From Annona cherimola (lineage: Eukaryota; Streptophyta; Magnoliopsida; Magnoliales; Annonaceae), in contig CM059974.1 in the NCBI GenBank assembly GCA_030490835.1, positions 8,253,501 through 8,317,500 on the forward strand: a stretch of 64,000 bases of DNA, written 5' to 3'. A model generated the notes under the pieces. That model worked only from the letters and a program-made list of their open reading frames with translations. It was not told where the DNA came from and searched no databases. A program made the position numbers and the translations under genes. Within the stretch, counting starts at the first letter, position 1; each line of letters begins with the position of its first letter. Below are positions 37,939 to 49,380 of the stretch, piece by piece.

Positions 37939-38300
37939 GTTGTCGATAGAGTTTCCAAGGGATAATTTAGATATGTTGTTGCTATTGTTAGGCCACCTGG
38001 TCATCATACAGAAACAAACGAAGCAATGGGGTTTTATCTTTTCAACAATATGGCAATTACAACTAGCCTTCTTGCGAATGAGAGAGTACGAATCTGCATC
38101 CAATGCCAGTTGATGTGTTTGAAAATCCCATTTATCTTTAGGTTAAGTTATCTCATTATCACTAACTGTCTTGTCTCTCACAACCTGAATTAGGGATAAA
38201 GAAAATCTTAATTATTGATTCGGACGTACATCATGGAAACGGTACTCAAAAGGCGTTCTAGAAGGATCCACGAGTGTTGTTCTTCTCTGTACATCGGCAT
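37939..38300 (+). pseudogene. Class II histone deacetylase fragment (HDA5-like), broken
   Basis: Two exon-like blocks remain. The first (37939-38085) reads VDRVSKG, stop, then VVAIVRPPGHHTETNEAMGF and YLFNNMAI. The second (38194-38300) reads [19 protein letters not shown], stop, KDPRVLFFSVHRH. These are the RPPGHH and DVHHGNGTQ catalytic core blocks of RPD3/HDA1 class II deacetylases such as plant HDA5/HDA18. TAA at 37963-37965 and TAG at 38259-38261 (where Trp is expected) destroy the frame, the usual WDVHHGNG Trp is Ser, and the splice phase between the blocks no longer fits. No downstream catalytic exons are found. A CACTA-type end lies 850 bp to the right, so transposon capture is possible. 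Confidence 0.85.
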
Positions 38301-38929
38301 GTGAAATTTCTATTATTTTTTAGTTGCTTTTGGAGCCCTTGAACTTCGAGGTACATCTACATAATATGTTATGTTTTCTATTCTTTTGGGGTCTTGGTTG
38401 TGTTAGTTGGGATATTTGTCCTCTATGCATAGAATTGATTAACTGATTCTATGCCGGAATACTAAGATATTATTGCTGCTCGTAAAATGTGAATAACTAT
38501 TAATTGCATGACCATTCTGGTCAGGTTCCACTTCTGCCAGCATTTCTGTGGTTAATGTTTTTTTAATCTATAATATAGCTAGTGAGCTTTTCAATCTACT
38601 GAAAATGCTGGACGGATATCTTTATACTTATTCCTCAACCAAGATCCAAACCTTCTTAGGACATATGTCATTTAGCATGAGAGCAATTTGCTACTTCTGG
38701 AGAAATCAGCCTGGATTTTATTATTCTGTCCTTGATTAGACTAGGATGGAGCAATGTAATTTTGTTAGATTCTTTTAGTTGCTAGATATTCATTTGTAAA
38801 TAGAGATTGTAAAAATTTCTCACGTTAATAAAATTATTTTTGCATTTAGTATCATTCTTTTTATATTTTTAAAGCTCATTTTAGGTTGTCACGTGTATTT
38901 TTTGTAATTTTTAAAATATCGTCAAATGC

Positions 38930-39156
38930 AACCAAAGTTTCGTTGCAATTAACCAAAACAGACAATCAACTTTTGGTCATACTGGCAGCACTGGCAACGA
39001 AATTTTTCTTTAAAATTCGTTGCTGTTACCTAAATGCGACAGTCTTTTTGCAACGAGTTTAGCAACAATATTTTTTTGTTGCTAATATAAAAGGCAACGA
39101 ATTTTCAGTATTGGCAACAATTTTTTTTGTTGCCATTGCTGAAATCTATTGTAGTG
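38930..39156. mobile_element. CACTA-type transposon terminus (right end)
   Basis: The stretch ends CTATTGTAGTG at 39156, the inverted form of the CACTACAA terminus of CACTA elements. Just inside are many short subterminal repeats in both orientations: CAACGAA/TTCGTTG words near 38940, 38995, 39017, 39050 and 39092, and a GGCAACAA..TTGTTGCC palindrome near 39113. The left terminus was not found with confidence; CACTACGTAAAA at about 33237 lacks the same subterminal repeats. Confidence 0.65.
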
Positions 39157-39499
39157 TAATTGCTCTCTTTTTTCCCCCTTGCCCACCAGTTGGAACAAGG
39201 GCTGATTTTTTTTTCTAGTGAATATATCCATCCCACGTGCTCGTTTTTTGCAGAATTTGAAGAATTTGCATTGGATTCTGAGTTGCTGAGATAGGAACTT
39301 CTTATGCAGTTGACCGGCATGCGGGAAAATAATTCAAAATTTCCTTGTTTGTGTAAAAAAGATACGATGACGGAGAAATGAGGAATTCTTAGAAAATTTA
39401 TGTTAAGAAGAATGAAGTAATGTTAAACAAAGATAAATACAGAAAGAGGAGTTATCATTTGCTGCCGGCAATTTTTTTTTTTTTTTATGAAATTGTTAA
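39157..39499. other. Short spacer
   Basis: No gene is seen. It is AT-rich, with T-runs near 39205 and 39472-39486. Confidence 0.5.
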
Positions 39500-39690
39500 C
39501 ATTGATCCAGGTATATTTAATTTGTAAATTAAGTTTTACCATTTTCGAAAGTATACAAGTATTTTTATTTTTAAAAATATGTACCCCTATATTTAAAATT
39601 CAAAAAAATACTTATGTCTCAATAATGGCAAAACTTAATTTATAAATTAAAAATAAATATATTTTTTTGGCCAGCCTATTTTAGGCCGTC
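39500..39690. repeat. Foldback MITE-like element (short)
   Basis: The left arm ATTTGTAAATTAAGTTTTAC and the right arm TGGCAAAACTTAATTTATAA are inverted complements around an AT-rich centre. This is the same core (TTTTACCATTTT..AATGGTAAAAC type) as the elements at 46.9 and 42.3 kb. Confidence 0.65.
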
Positions 39691-41837
39691 GAGGATGATG
39701 CTCTGAAATAAATTCGTATCTGGCAGTGGCCAGAATGGTGCATATCAACCATGTCGGTACTTGTTTTGCGGCTCGCTTTTGATGTCCGCTTGGACCCCAG
39801 CTGTACTCGACGGGAACTGAAAATGGTAATTTTCAATTTACGTAACAAGCGTAGGAGCTCATGCTTATCGTTAATTTTTAATTTTTAAAAATATTCTTTA
39901 AAATCTAAATCATTCATCATGTTTAACATTACTTATTTAATAATATTGCAAAAAATAATTTGTGGAAACTTATATCCAACAAAAAAAATCATCCTTTGAG
40001 AGTTGATATAGAACTATAAATTTTTTAAATATATATAGTACAAATATAGTATATTATAAAAAATAACTTGTGGAAATTTAAATCCAACGAAAAAAATCAT
40101 TCTTTGAGAGTTAATATAGAACTATAAATCTTAAAATATATAGCACAATAGTAGATAAAGTTGGTATTATGTGTAATTTTTAAAATTTAAAATAAATATA
40201 CATGGAAAAATGTTTAGATTTTAAAAATAATTTGAAACAAAAAACCAAAGGTAAGCTTGAAGCTTCTATGCTTATGATAAGAAGTGAATTGCTACCCAGA
40301 GCAAAATCCATTACAAAATATATACGTTTAAATAGATAAGATATGATGATTAAAAATACATGTAATAATAATATATTTTTATTATTAATAATATTAAACC
40401 ATATACTAGATCAAGTTTATTAAGTTAGAAGTAGTGGTGTAATGGGTCAAGTCAACCATGACCTAGTTTTATGTTATATAGGTTAGAGTTAAAGATTTTT
40501 ATAAATGACCATGTGCGACTGAGAGCTTTATTTCTTAAGTGTGGTTTTGAGTTCCGAACCTAGCAGATGTTATATCCTCTTATTTAATTGTAGGGATTAT
40601 TTTGTTCCCCTTATTGTACTTGAGAGCCTGTGTTTATAAATGTATTGTAAATAAATTAGGGTTAAAATATTTTTAATGAGTTTGGATTTGGGTTAGCTTC
40701 CGATCCGTATAACCCAATCTGCCGTTAACAGTTTGGAGTCGAGCCTTTTAATTTGTGACTCGAACTAGTGAGTAATGACACAGTTATGGGCCGAAAGGTT
40801 CCGGAAGAACAGCAGTATCTTGAAGTTCAATATCCTGCTGCATGGATGAACTGGGCTGTATTGATATTAAGTATTAACAACACCAAAAGACAGACCTTGG
40901 AACTCAAAATAGACTGCATTATTTGAAGTCATGTCCAGCATCGGGTGGGGCGCTCGGTAAATGCCAAAAAAGCAGAAAAGGCAGATGTATATAGATGGAG
41001 CTTATATACGATCAAACTAAATAAATAAAATAGCTTTTATCATAATATAAATGATGTCAAATAGAATATACAAAAGAAAGATTTTGTAGAAATGAAGTTC
41101 ATACATGTAGTTTTGATTATATACATTTATATGTACCATAAGTTAAGTTACATTTGGCTTGAAATAAGTCCTACATTATCGTAAAATTATAATATACTTC
41201 AAATTAAAGTTGTTTATCTTATTACGTACTATTTTTATTCAAATTGGATATATATATATAACCTCAATTTGAAAATTGTATCAAATCAATATAATAAAAG
41301 AGTTTGATGTGAATAATAATTTTAAAGTTATTTTTTTAACACATCTAAGATATAATCTACATACAGATAAATAATTGTAATTAATACATTTAAGTGAATG
41401 TAGAGTTTATTTTAGGCCAAATATATCATAACTTATGATATATATAAATGCACAGTATCATATATCATATATATAAAGAAATAGACATATTCTTAATTAT
41501 GGTGTAGGTGCAATCTACAACAACATGAGTTCCACTTGTATTAAAATATTATCTACTTCATGGTGCAATCATATGTGCGCATTATGATGCAATCCGCTGC
41601 AAAATAGGACGCGCATATATTAAAATGTAATAGTATATTATACAATTATTTATCCATATAAAAAACATACTTTAGACGGTTTAGATATTAGAAATATCGG
41701 ATTAATCTTAATATTTATGTTGAACTATTTTATTATATTTATATTGTACCATTTTAAGATGAGATTTATGCACATGTTTGATTTAGATGAAAACTTGTAT
41801 ATTAATAAAGTAAATAATTATAAATATAATAGTTAAG
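39691..41837. other. AT-rich intergenic region with local duplication
   Basis: No gene is recognised. A 108-bp diverged duplication lies at about 39955-40165 (blocks TGTGGAAA and TTTGAGAGTT(G/A)ATATAGAACT). The surrounding repeat also occurs at about 6120-6320. About 41640-41835 is a copy of repeat family A. Confidence 0.45.
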
Positions 41838-42075
41838 GTAGGCCACTAGAGGCTTGCTCTAGTGGGTAGCAGTAATAGCAAATTTGTCAATAGGTATGTC
41901 GTTCGAGTTTCCTCCTTATAGGAGTGAATTTGCAATTTTTCCTAGTTCGGGGATATTTATAAATTCCTGTAGTATGAAGTATTTAATGATTTCTTCCATG
42001 GTGTGAGAGTTGTAAATATATCTAATTGTAATATCAGTTGTCATAATGTATAAATACTAATAAAAAATTAGTGAG
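41838..42075 (+). mobile_element. Candidate tRNA-derived SINE
   Basis: A possible A box (GCTCTAGTGGGTAGCAG, about 41863) and B box (CGTTCGAGTTTCC, about 41903) are spaced about 40 bp apart, as in tRNA-type SINEs. An unrelated body and an A/T-rich tail (AATACTAATAAAAAATT) follow. No clean target duplication was found, so this remains a candidate. Confidence 0.42.
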
Positions 42076-42127
42076 ATAGATTTCCTATTTGTGATCAACA
42101 CACTAGATTATTTTTAATAGAGTCATG

Positions 42128-42504
42128 ATACTATACAATATATTGTATATTAGCTTATCGTACAATATTCAATTTTTAATTTTAATTTAATTTAATTTAA
42201 TTTTTTCTCTGTAAACCTGTTTTCTTAAGTGTATTTAAGTCATATACTAAAATTCGTCATTTTATAATACGTTTACATATTTATTTTTTGTTTTTAAAAA
42301 TCAGGGGCATATAAGTCATTTTTTACCCCTTAAAACAAGTGATTTTTAAAAATAAAAAATAAATATGTAAAAGTATTATAAAAAGGCAAAACTTAGTATA
42401 TGAATCAAATACACTTAAAATATATGTTTATGAAGAAAAATCAAAATAAATTTAAAAAATTGAATATTATAAGGTAAGCTAATATGCAATATATTGTATA
42501 GTGA
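42128..42504. repeat. Foldback MITE with about 50-bp terminal inverted repeats
   Basis: The left end ACTATACAATATATTGTATA then TTAGCTTATCGTACAATATT is mirrored at the right end by AATATTATAAGGTAAGCTAA then TGCAATATATTGTATAGT. The inner arms also pair (CTTAAGTGTATTTAAG, AATACACTTAAAATAT). The whole 377 bp is close to one palindrome and is noncoding. Confidence 0.82.
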
Positions 42505-42589
42505 GTCTTTATCCCGTATATTTACGTGTACCATAAGTTAGTAGTACATTTGTCTCAAAATAGACCCTATATATACTTGTATCAATACT

Positions 42590-42840
42590 TTATACAATCA
42601 CTTATCCATATATAAATTATATTCGAGATAATTTACATGTTAACAAAATAACTTTAAAATTTTTATTTATATCAAATTATTTTATTATATTGATTTTGTA
42701 CCATTTTCAGATTGGTCCCATATACATATTCAATTTTAATAAAAACTCAATTTGGATGAAAATTAGTATGCTAATGAAATAAATAATTATAAATACGATG
42801 GATGGAATAGATTATAATTTTATGATGATATAAGTCCATT
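42590..42840 (+). repeat. Dispersed AT-rich repeat family A, further copy
   Basis: The same order of blocks as the copy at 275-530 is seen: TATACAATCACTTATCCATA, ACTATTTTATTATATT-like text, ACCATTTTCAGAT, ATGAAAATTAGTATGCTAAT and AATACGATGGATGGAATAG. Confidence 0.55.
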
Positions 42841-42934
42841 TTGAGTCAAATATATCCAAACTTATAGTATATGTAAATGTATATGATCAAAACTATATAT
42901 AGATGGGTTGAGGTTAAATGCACTATAACATATC

Positions 42935-43196
42935 TTCTGTGCACCCGGATGTATTTAACCTATTTTTTATATTTTTATATTTTTTTATACAATTGTTAAT
43001 TTAAGCGTATTCGGATAAACTGTATTTAAATTGTGTATCAAATTTTACCATTTTCGTAAACTTGTAGATATTTTTTTTGATTTTTTAAAAGTAGTATCAA
43101 ATTATTAAAATTCCATTGTCTTTAAATGCACTTGGATTAATAGTTGCATTAAAAAAAATTCGAAAAATATTTAAAAATGGATTTTTGCAGAGCATC
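42935..43196. repeat. Foldback MITE-like element
   Basis: The left arm GTGCACCCGGATGTATTTAA and ATACAATTGTTAATTTAAGC is mirrored on the right by GCACTTGGATTAATAGTTGC and an ATTTAAAAATGG end. It is close in design to the element at 48003-48252. Confidence 0.55.
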
Positions 43197-46100
43197 ATGA
43201 TCCTATATATATATCATAATTAACAAAGTAAGTTCATCATAGTGGGCGTCGCACTTAATTATTTCAGCTGTTGCTCGTGAAGAAGACCAGTCATGACTGG
43301 CGACGAGGTGGAAAGCACTTGAGCCCGGAGTTCCACATCCAAAAGCCCAACTAGAGAGGGAAAAAGAGAGAGGGAGGATGTATGATCGCGGTCGCATGGT
43401 CGAGACTATACAACAAGGGCCATACTTGTTGCTCAAAATTTACCTTTTTCTTTTTTCATATTTTCCATGAATATTTGGCCCGAATAAGATATTTTTACTG
43501 CCAAAATTTCATATTTTTAGATTTTTCAATTTTTTTGAATTCCAAAAATGAAAAGCAAAATCTTGTCGATTCATTGCATTTCAATCCAAATCTTGCTTAT
43601 TCATTGCAGTTAAAATGATCGATTTAACTAGAATAATAAGTGTGATCACAACCAAGTATGTGAATGGCTCCAACTAAAAGTACAAAATCAATTTGATAAA
43701 AATATTTGGTATATATTAATTATAAAGCAATTAATCCAATATCTAAATCATATAAAAATAGCAATCCTACGTAGATAAGTGATTAAACGGATCAAAATAT
43801 TTTTACTAATTTATGCATGAAAATCTAAATTTTAAGCAGTTACGGTCTGCCCAATACTTGGATTAAAATGATTTTTTTTGCATCATGATACAACAAATAA
43901 TTTTAAACCACATGACACACGACAAGTGAGATTTTAATTTTTGCAGGACATGTGTTATCTCTGTCCAAATCGACATGTAAGCCCGTTGAATTCGTGCCCA
44001 TGATCACAACTAGGGCAGGTGGGAGGGTGGGGTGGGGCCCACCGAGTCAACATTCTTGAAAACTTTCTTTCCGTTTCTTTTGGTTTATTGATTCCATTTT
44101 TCTTTAGAGTATCAAGGTCACTAATTCAGTTGTCATTAAGCCTAGATTGGATTGATTTTTAATATAATGGCGGTGGCCATAAGTATACATCATCTCTGGC
44201 AACAACCACTCCGGAATGGGAGGATCTCATCTGACCACTGATGCGATGGCCCCACAAGGGGAATATGCTTTGAATATACCTCCTAGCCCTCCTGGCCTTC
44301 TCGGGTTTCTGGACTTGATTCCAATGAAATTAAACAACAAGAAAATCAATAATCGATATCAGCCACACTGAAATTTAAATAATAATAATAATATGATAAC
44401 ATGACTATATGAGATTCTAATGACATTTAATTTTAATGCAGCTTTTTAGCAGCCAATTTTGAGAGTTGAACCCTGACTATTTTGGGATTTGGAAGTTATG
44501 ATCTTAGCTCGATTACAAGCCTTATTATGTTGGAAATCATCTTAGCCTAATTAGCAAATACACAAGTATATTTCGTTACTCACAGTGTACCGTGTACGCA
44601 AGGGTGCCGGACCCAACGCGATAGGTATATCCTAGGCACGAAGGAATGATGCGTTGGGCCGTGGGGAGTCTCTTTCACGCATTCTCCTCGCTTTTTCCTC
44701 GTCGTCATCGCCTTCACGAGCCTCCTCTTCGTGAGTAATGACAGGACCTATTTTCATTCATGTTTTTGGTTACCTTGAATGACAGATATATGAAATGGAT
44801 CTTACCAAGCATGCTACCGGCATGTTTGTTGTACTCTGGAATTTTTTAATTTAAAATTTTTACTCTCCCTACTTATTTTATTTTTAATCATATTTTCAAA
44901 TCTTCTTATACAATTATTATATTTTTTAATCATTTTTATGTAACTACCGGTGCAGTTAACCTATCTATTTTAACTTTATTATCTTTGCTCATCATCATTA
45001 CTCTTATCCTCTTATATCATTTTCTCCTAGTTTAAAACTTTTACATAAAAAAAACTTTTCATCCAAAAATTTTATTACTTTCCAAACACACTTTTAAAAT
45101 CATTTGTTTCTTCCAAATATAAAGAATAAAGTTTTATGCTTTTATCGATTGTCTTCTATCGTCGACCAGATCGAACCCCAAACACGGGCATACGTGCTTA
45201 GGTGTGAAACTAACTGACTAAGGCCAAGTTCATACAATATATAACATTAGAGAAATACAACTATAAAGAATTCCACACATCGTTTTAACTTCTTATGGAT
45301 TACATAGAAATTTAATTAAGACTATTGTTTATACCATGGGTGTGTTTGAGAAACAATAAAAAATTTTAATGCAATTTTTTTTATGTAGAAAAATTGAATA
45401 ATGTAAATGATGTAATATAGTAGAAATAATGATAATGAGTAAAAAGAATAAAGTTAGACTAAATAGATTATTTATTTGTGTAGTTATGTATATATAATTA
45501 AAAAGTATAGTAATTATATAAAATGATATAAAAAATAATAAAAATAGGATAATTATAAAGAGTAAAAAATTTTAATTTGAAAAGTTTTGTTGTTAAGCAA
45601 ACATGCCCTGAATAAATAACACTAGAAGACAATATAATGTTAGGACCTCAGCCCATTGCCTCATTCTAGTGTCCTACTCTGACTTCATCCAGGTCGGCTC
45701 CTCCTAACTGAGTCCAAGCCCCAAGGTATTGTCTCAAGGCGCAACCCGAGTTCGAGATCATTACCCCAACTATAGTTGCCATCACTCGAACTGCAGACTT
45801 TGGTGTTTATTACTTTCTAGAACCACACCTTTCACCAATTGAGTTGACAATACGTTGAGGCCAATATGGGCTGATAACTTAAACTTGGTTCAGATGGGTT
45901 AACCCGATGAGGCTAAAGTGAGGCACTAGAGTGAGATATCAGGCTTGGATCCTAACATACAATCAATAATGTGAACGCTAGGGAGTGGTATATTAGATAT
46001 TGCATCCGATCACACAAAATAAATCCCCATAACGAGAAATTCCGCTATATGCAAGGATTCTAACCCATAATTATGTATAGGTTCGGCACTGCTACGGTCC

Positions 46101-46929
46101 CACGAGCCGCAACGTGGCTAAGTTGCAGCTAGCTAACGCACTCCTTTACCAAACGTGGGCTAATATTCTTTTGATTTTTTAAATATTATGTTGAATTTAA
46201 GAATAAAAAATGTGATTTTTTCATAGTGCACAAAAAACACCTCATCTTTGTTTTAAAATTTCAAAAAATAGTAACAAATAAAAGTTGAAAATTTTACATC
46301 AAAAAAAAAAAAAATGCAAAATTCGAAAAGTGGTTTAGCATCTGGCTACACCACAACAATACCCTATATATACAGAGATATATGCTAGGATAAAGCATCT
46401 AACTGCACCATAACATTACCTTATAATACGAAAACTGATACTGTAGGCCCGGTAGTTTGTTTTGTTTTGTTTTTTTTTTTTGTTCTTTGTGGAAGATTGT
46501 AGGCCCGGTAGTTAGTTAAAAGAACAACTTCATTATATTTTTGTTTTTTCATTTTTATGTGGGCTCTCATTTATGTACTTCATGCACTAAATTTTATTAT
46601 TATTGGATTCTTGTAAATTTTTTATAAAATTTTGCCATTTTTTATGGGGGAGCGTAACATGGGTAAAAAAAATTTATTTTTTGATATTTTATATAAATAC
46701 ATACAAAAATTTTAAAATGCTAAATTTTGACATATGAACTTGAAAAAAATAAAAATATGGAGGCCCCTTTTACGATAAAAACAAATTTAATTAGAACAAC
46801 AACGTTCGTCAAAATAAAATATGTACGTTATCTCAACTAAAAATGGTACAAAATTAATGTAAGAAAATTATTCAGTAATTTATAAATATACCCATATAGT
46901 TCCATATTGTAAATAGAGGGCTGATCGTG
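43197..46929. other. Intergenic region, repeat-rich
   Basis: No gene is recognised. About 44840-45100 and, inverted, 45340-45610 are copies of one AT-rich repeat. Both lie beside moderate-GC patches (44560-44740 and 45630-45960) that look like parts of other repeats. Short open frames near 43203-43618 show no domain. Confidence 0.4.
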
Positions 46930-47290
46930 CGGCCAAGCACATGGGATCTCCCTATGCGTCCGGCAAAAAAAATCTATTTTTTAAACTTTTTTATGAACAT
47001 GTATAGTTAGGTGTGCTTAACCTATAAATTAATTTTTACCATTTTTGGATGCTTTTAAGTATTTTTTATTTTTAAACACAATGACATTTTTCGTAATTTC
47101 TGAGTTAGAAAATTACGAAAATTCAACTGTGTTTAAAAAAAACACTTAAAAGCATCCAAAAATGGTAAAACTTGGTTTATAGATTAAATACACTTAGCTC
47201 TACATGTTTATAAAAAAAATTTAAAAAAATATCTTTGGAGGGTTCTATGGCTGGACGCACAGGGGGGGTTCCAAGCGCTTGGACGCATGA
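46930..47290. repeat. Foldback MITE-like element with a well-preserved hairpin
   Basis: Arms pair over about 140 bases each. ACCATTTTTGGATGCTTTTA and TTTTCGTAATTTCTGAG on the left match AGCATCCAAAAATGGTAAAA and GAAAATTACGAAAATTC on the right. Outer parts have ATGTATAGTTAGGTGTGCTTA against TACACTTAGCTCTACATG. It is noncoding. This is the best-preserved hairpin of its family in the window. Confidence 0.8.
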
Positions 47291-48002
47291 GATCACCCTT
47301 CTTGTAAATATATCCACATAATTTCAAAACTCAAAAATAACTCCCACATAGTTTAATGATAATTGTAAATATATTCATGTCGTTACTGCACCATCACAAT
47401 ATGAGTATATTTGCAAAAATTAAATATACTCACTTAATTTTTGAAACTTCAAATATACTTATATAGTTTCCATATATTTGTAAATGTACTAGTACTATGA
47501 GAATGAAGTAATGACATCATAACAATATTGACATATTTGCAATTATGGTCAAATTATATAATCTTATACAATTTCTGAAACTATGTGAATACATTTCCAA
47601 TTATGGTCAAACTAAGTTAATATATTTGTAAATCACCCAAAATTATTTGGTATATATTTCAATTTCAAAGTTTTAATTCAATATATAAATTATCTAAAAC
47701 ATCAATATTATATGGATAAATGATTTTATAAAGTATTATAATATTCTAATATATATATATATTTAATTATTTTTCATAATTGACATTTGAAAATATGTAT
47801 TTTTAAGTAGGTACAGCGCAATGAAAACTGGGATTGAAATTATTTTTATATCATAATAAAAAAATAATTTTAAACTACATGAGCAATGTCATCTTTGATT
47901 TCATCATTTGATCGGGGCCCATTTGCAATGAACTTCACTATAACACATCCCATGTATATCATATTTGGTAGTGAAGAAAATTTTGATTATAATATTTTGT
48001 GG
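47291..48002. other. AT-rich spacer with short direct repeats
   Basis: No gene is seen. Recurrent words (ATATTTGCAA, TATAGTTT, TGTAAATATA, CTACATGA/CATCATAA) suggest diverged short repeats, also seen at 48260-48610. Confidence 0.4.
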
Positions 48003-48252
48003 ACCTAATACAGTGCACTTGGGTGCATTTAACCCATTTTTTTAAAAAAAAATTAAATTTTTTTATATAACTGTTAATCTTTAAATTACCTAAAATGCCG
48101 CTGACTTTCAAAAATAAAAAATAAATATCTAAAATACTCTAAAAATGATAAAATTAATACGCATATTAAATGCACTTAGATTAATAGTTGTATAAAAAAA
48201 ATTTAAAAAAAAAATTAAAAATGGGTTAAAGCACGCGGGTGCACCGTATCAT
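48003..48252. repeat. Foldback MITE-like element
   Basis: The left end ACAGTGCACTTGGGTGCATT then TAACCCATTTTTT is mirrored by AAAATGGGTTAAAGCACGCG then GGTGCACCGTATC. The inner arms (ATATAACTGTTAATC, GATTAATAGTTGTAT) also pair. It is noncoding. Confidence 0.75.
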
Positions 48253-48789
48253 GTCCCGATATTCTAACAGATAATTTGTAAATATATTTACATAATTTTA
48301 TCGTAATTGTCGGTATATCCCTCATGGTTTTACTATAATTGCAAATATGCTCGCGTCGTTACTACATCATGAAGCATGAGTATATTTGTAAAGGTTTGTA
48401 AACTATGCAACTATATTTGCAAAAACGAAATATGCTCATTTAATTTTTGAAATTGCAAATGCATTTACATAGTTTGCATATATTTACAAATATATTCATA
48501 CCGTGATGTTGCAGTAACAGCTCCTAATGACATGATTATATTTACAATTATGTTCAAACTACATAAAAATAATTTACAATTTTCGAAACCATGCAGATAT
48601 ATTTATAATTATAATCACCCTACTGTGAGGTTCGCTTTATTTCTTAGACCCTGTTGTCACGTGGGCCTTGTTAGATTGTTTTATATAAATTTATTGGGGT
48701 GCTTTATGAACAGTAAAATATTAATGAAACTTTTTAAAAATCACTTTCATGGTCAGTTTCAGACTTATCAGTTCATGCAGCAGAACTTT

Positions 48790-49380
48790 TAGGGTGGGAC
48801 TTGCCAAGTCGCAACGGGTGGAGCTTCAACTGGGGGAATTGTAGCAGGTGGAGAAAGACTGCTGCTGCTTGTAAAAAGAAAAGGCAGTGAATTGAGATTG
48901 AAAGATGCACGCAACCAAATCATTCTGGTAGTTCAGTTGTTTTCCACCTATCAGTCGTCCATCACGTCGTCCAAAATAATAATCTAACGCTCGGGGGAGT
49001 CAAAGTTCGGGTATTGGTGTCCAAATAAGATGTCAAAAAATGTGACCTTTTGCCTAAGTAAGCAAGAGCCACGTGGTGCAGAAGCTGCTTTCGTCGTCTG
49101 TGATCTGTCGTTAGGAATGACAGCCCGCGTATGTAGAGGCGGCCGCGCAAAGCGAGTGGTTTCCCGTTTCCGCCGAACACACTCCATTCTCCATGTGCTT
49201 GAGGGTGGGAGATTGCCAGAAGCGGAAGGGAGGTGGGGGCGTGACGGGCGTTCCTCCCTACGGGAGAGCATTGAAGATCCTGCACTATCCATGCCATGTC
49301 TAGATCCAACCTGGCTTTTGCCTAGGGTGTGCAACTTAAGTTCATTAACTGACCTTGTTGTGAAATTCAAACCTTAATTC
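48790..49380. other. GC-richer island, unassigned
   Basis: This block is much less AT-rich than its surroundings and is open in several frames on both strands (for example 49030-49377 plus, 48984-49370 minus). I recognise no domain, no splice structure and no transposon end. It may be a captured gene or promoter fragment. Confidence 0.4.

Noticed and set aside
33237..39156. A complete 5.9-kb CACTA element starting at CACTACGTAAAA
   Set aside because: The left site lacks the CAACGAA subterminal repeats and no matching 3-bp target duplication was found, so only the right terminus is reported.
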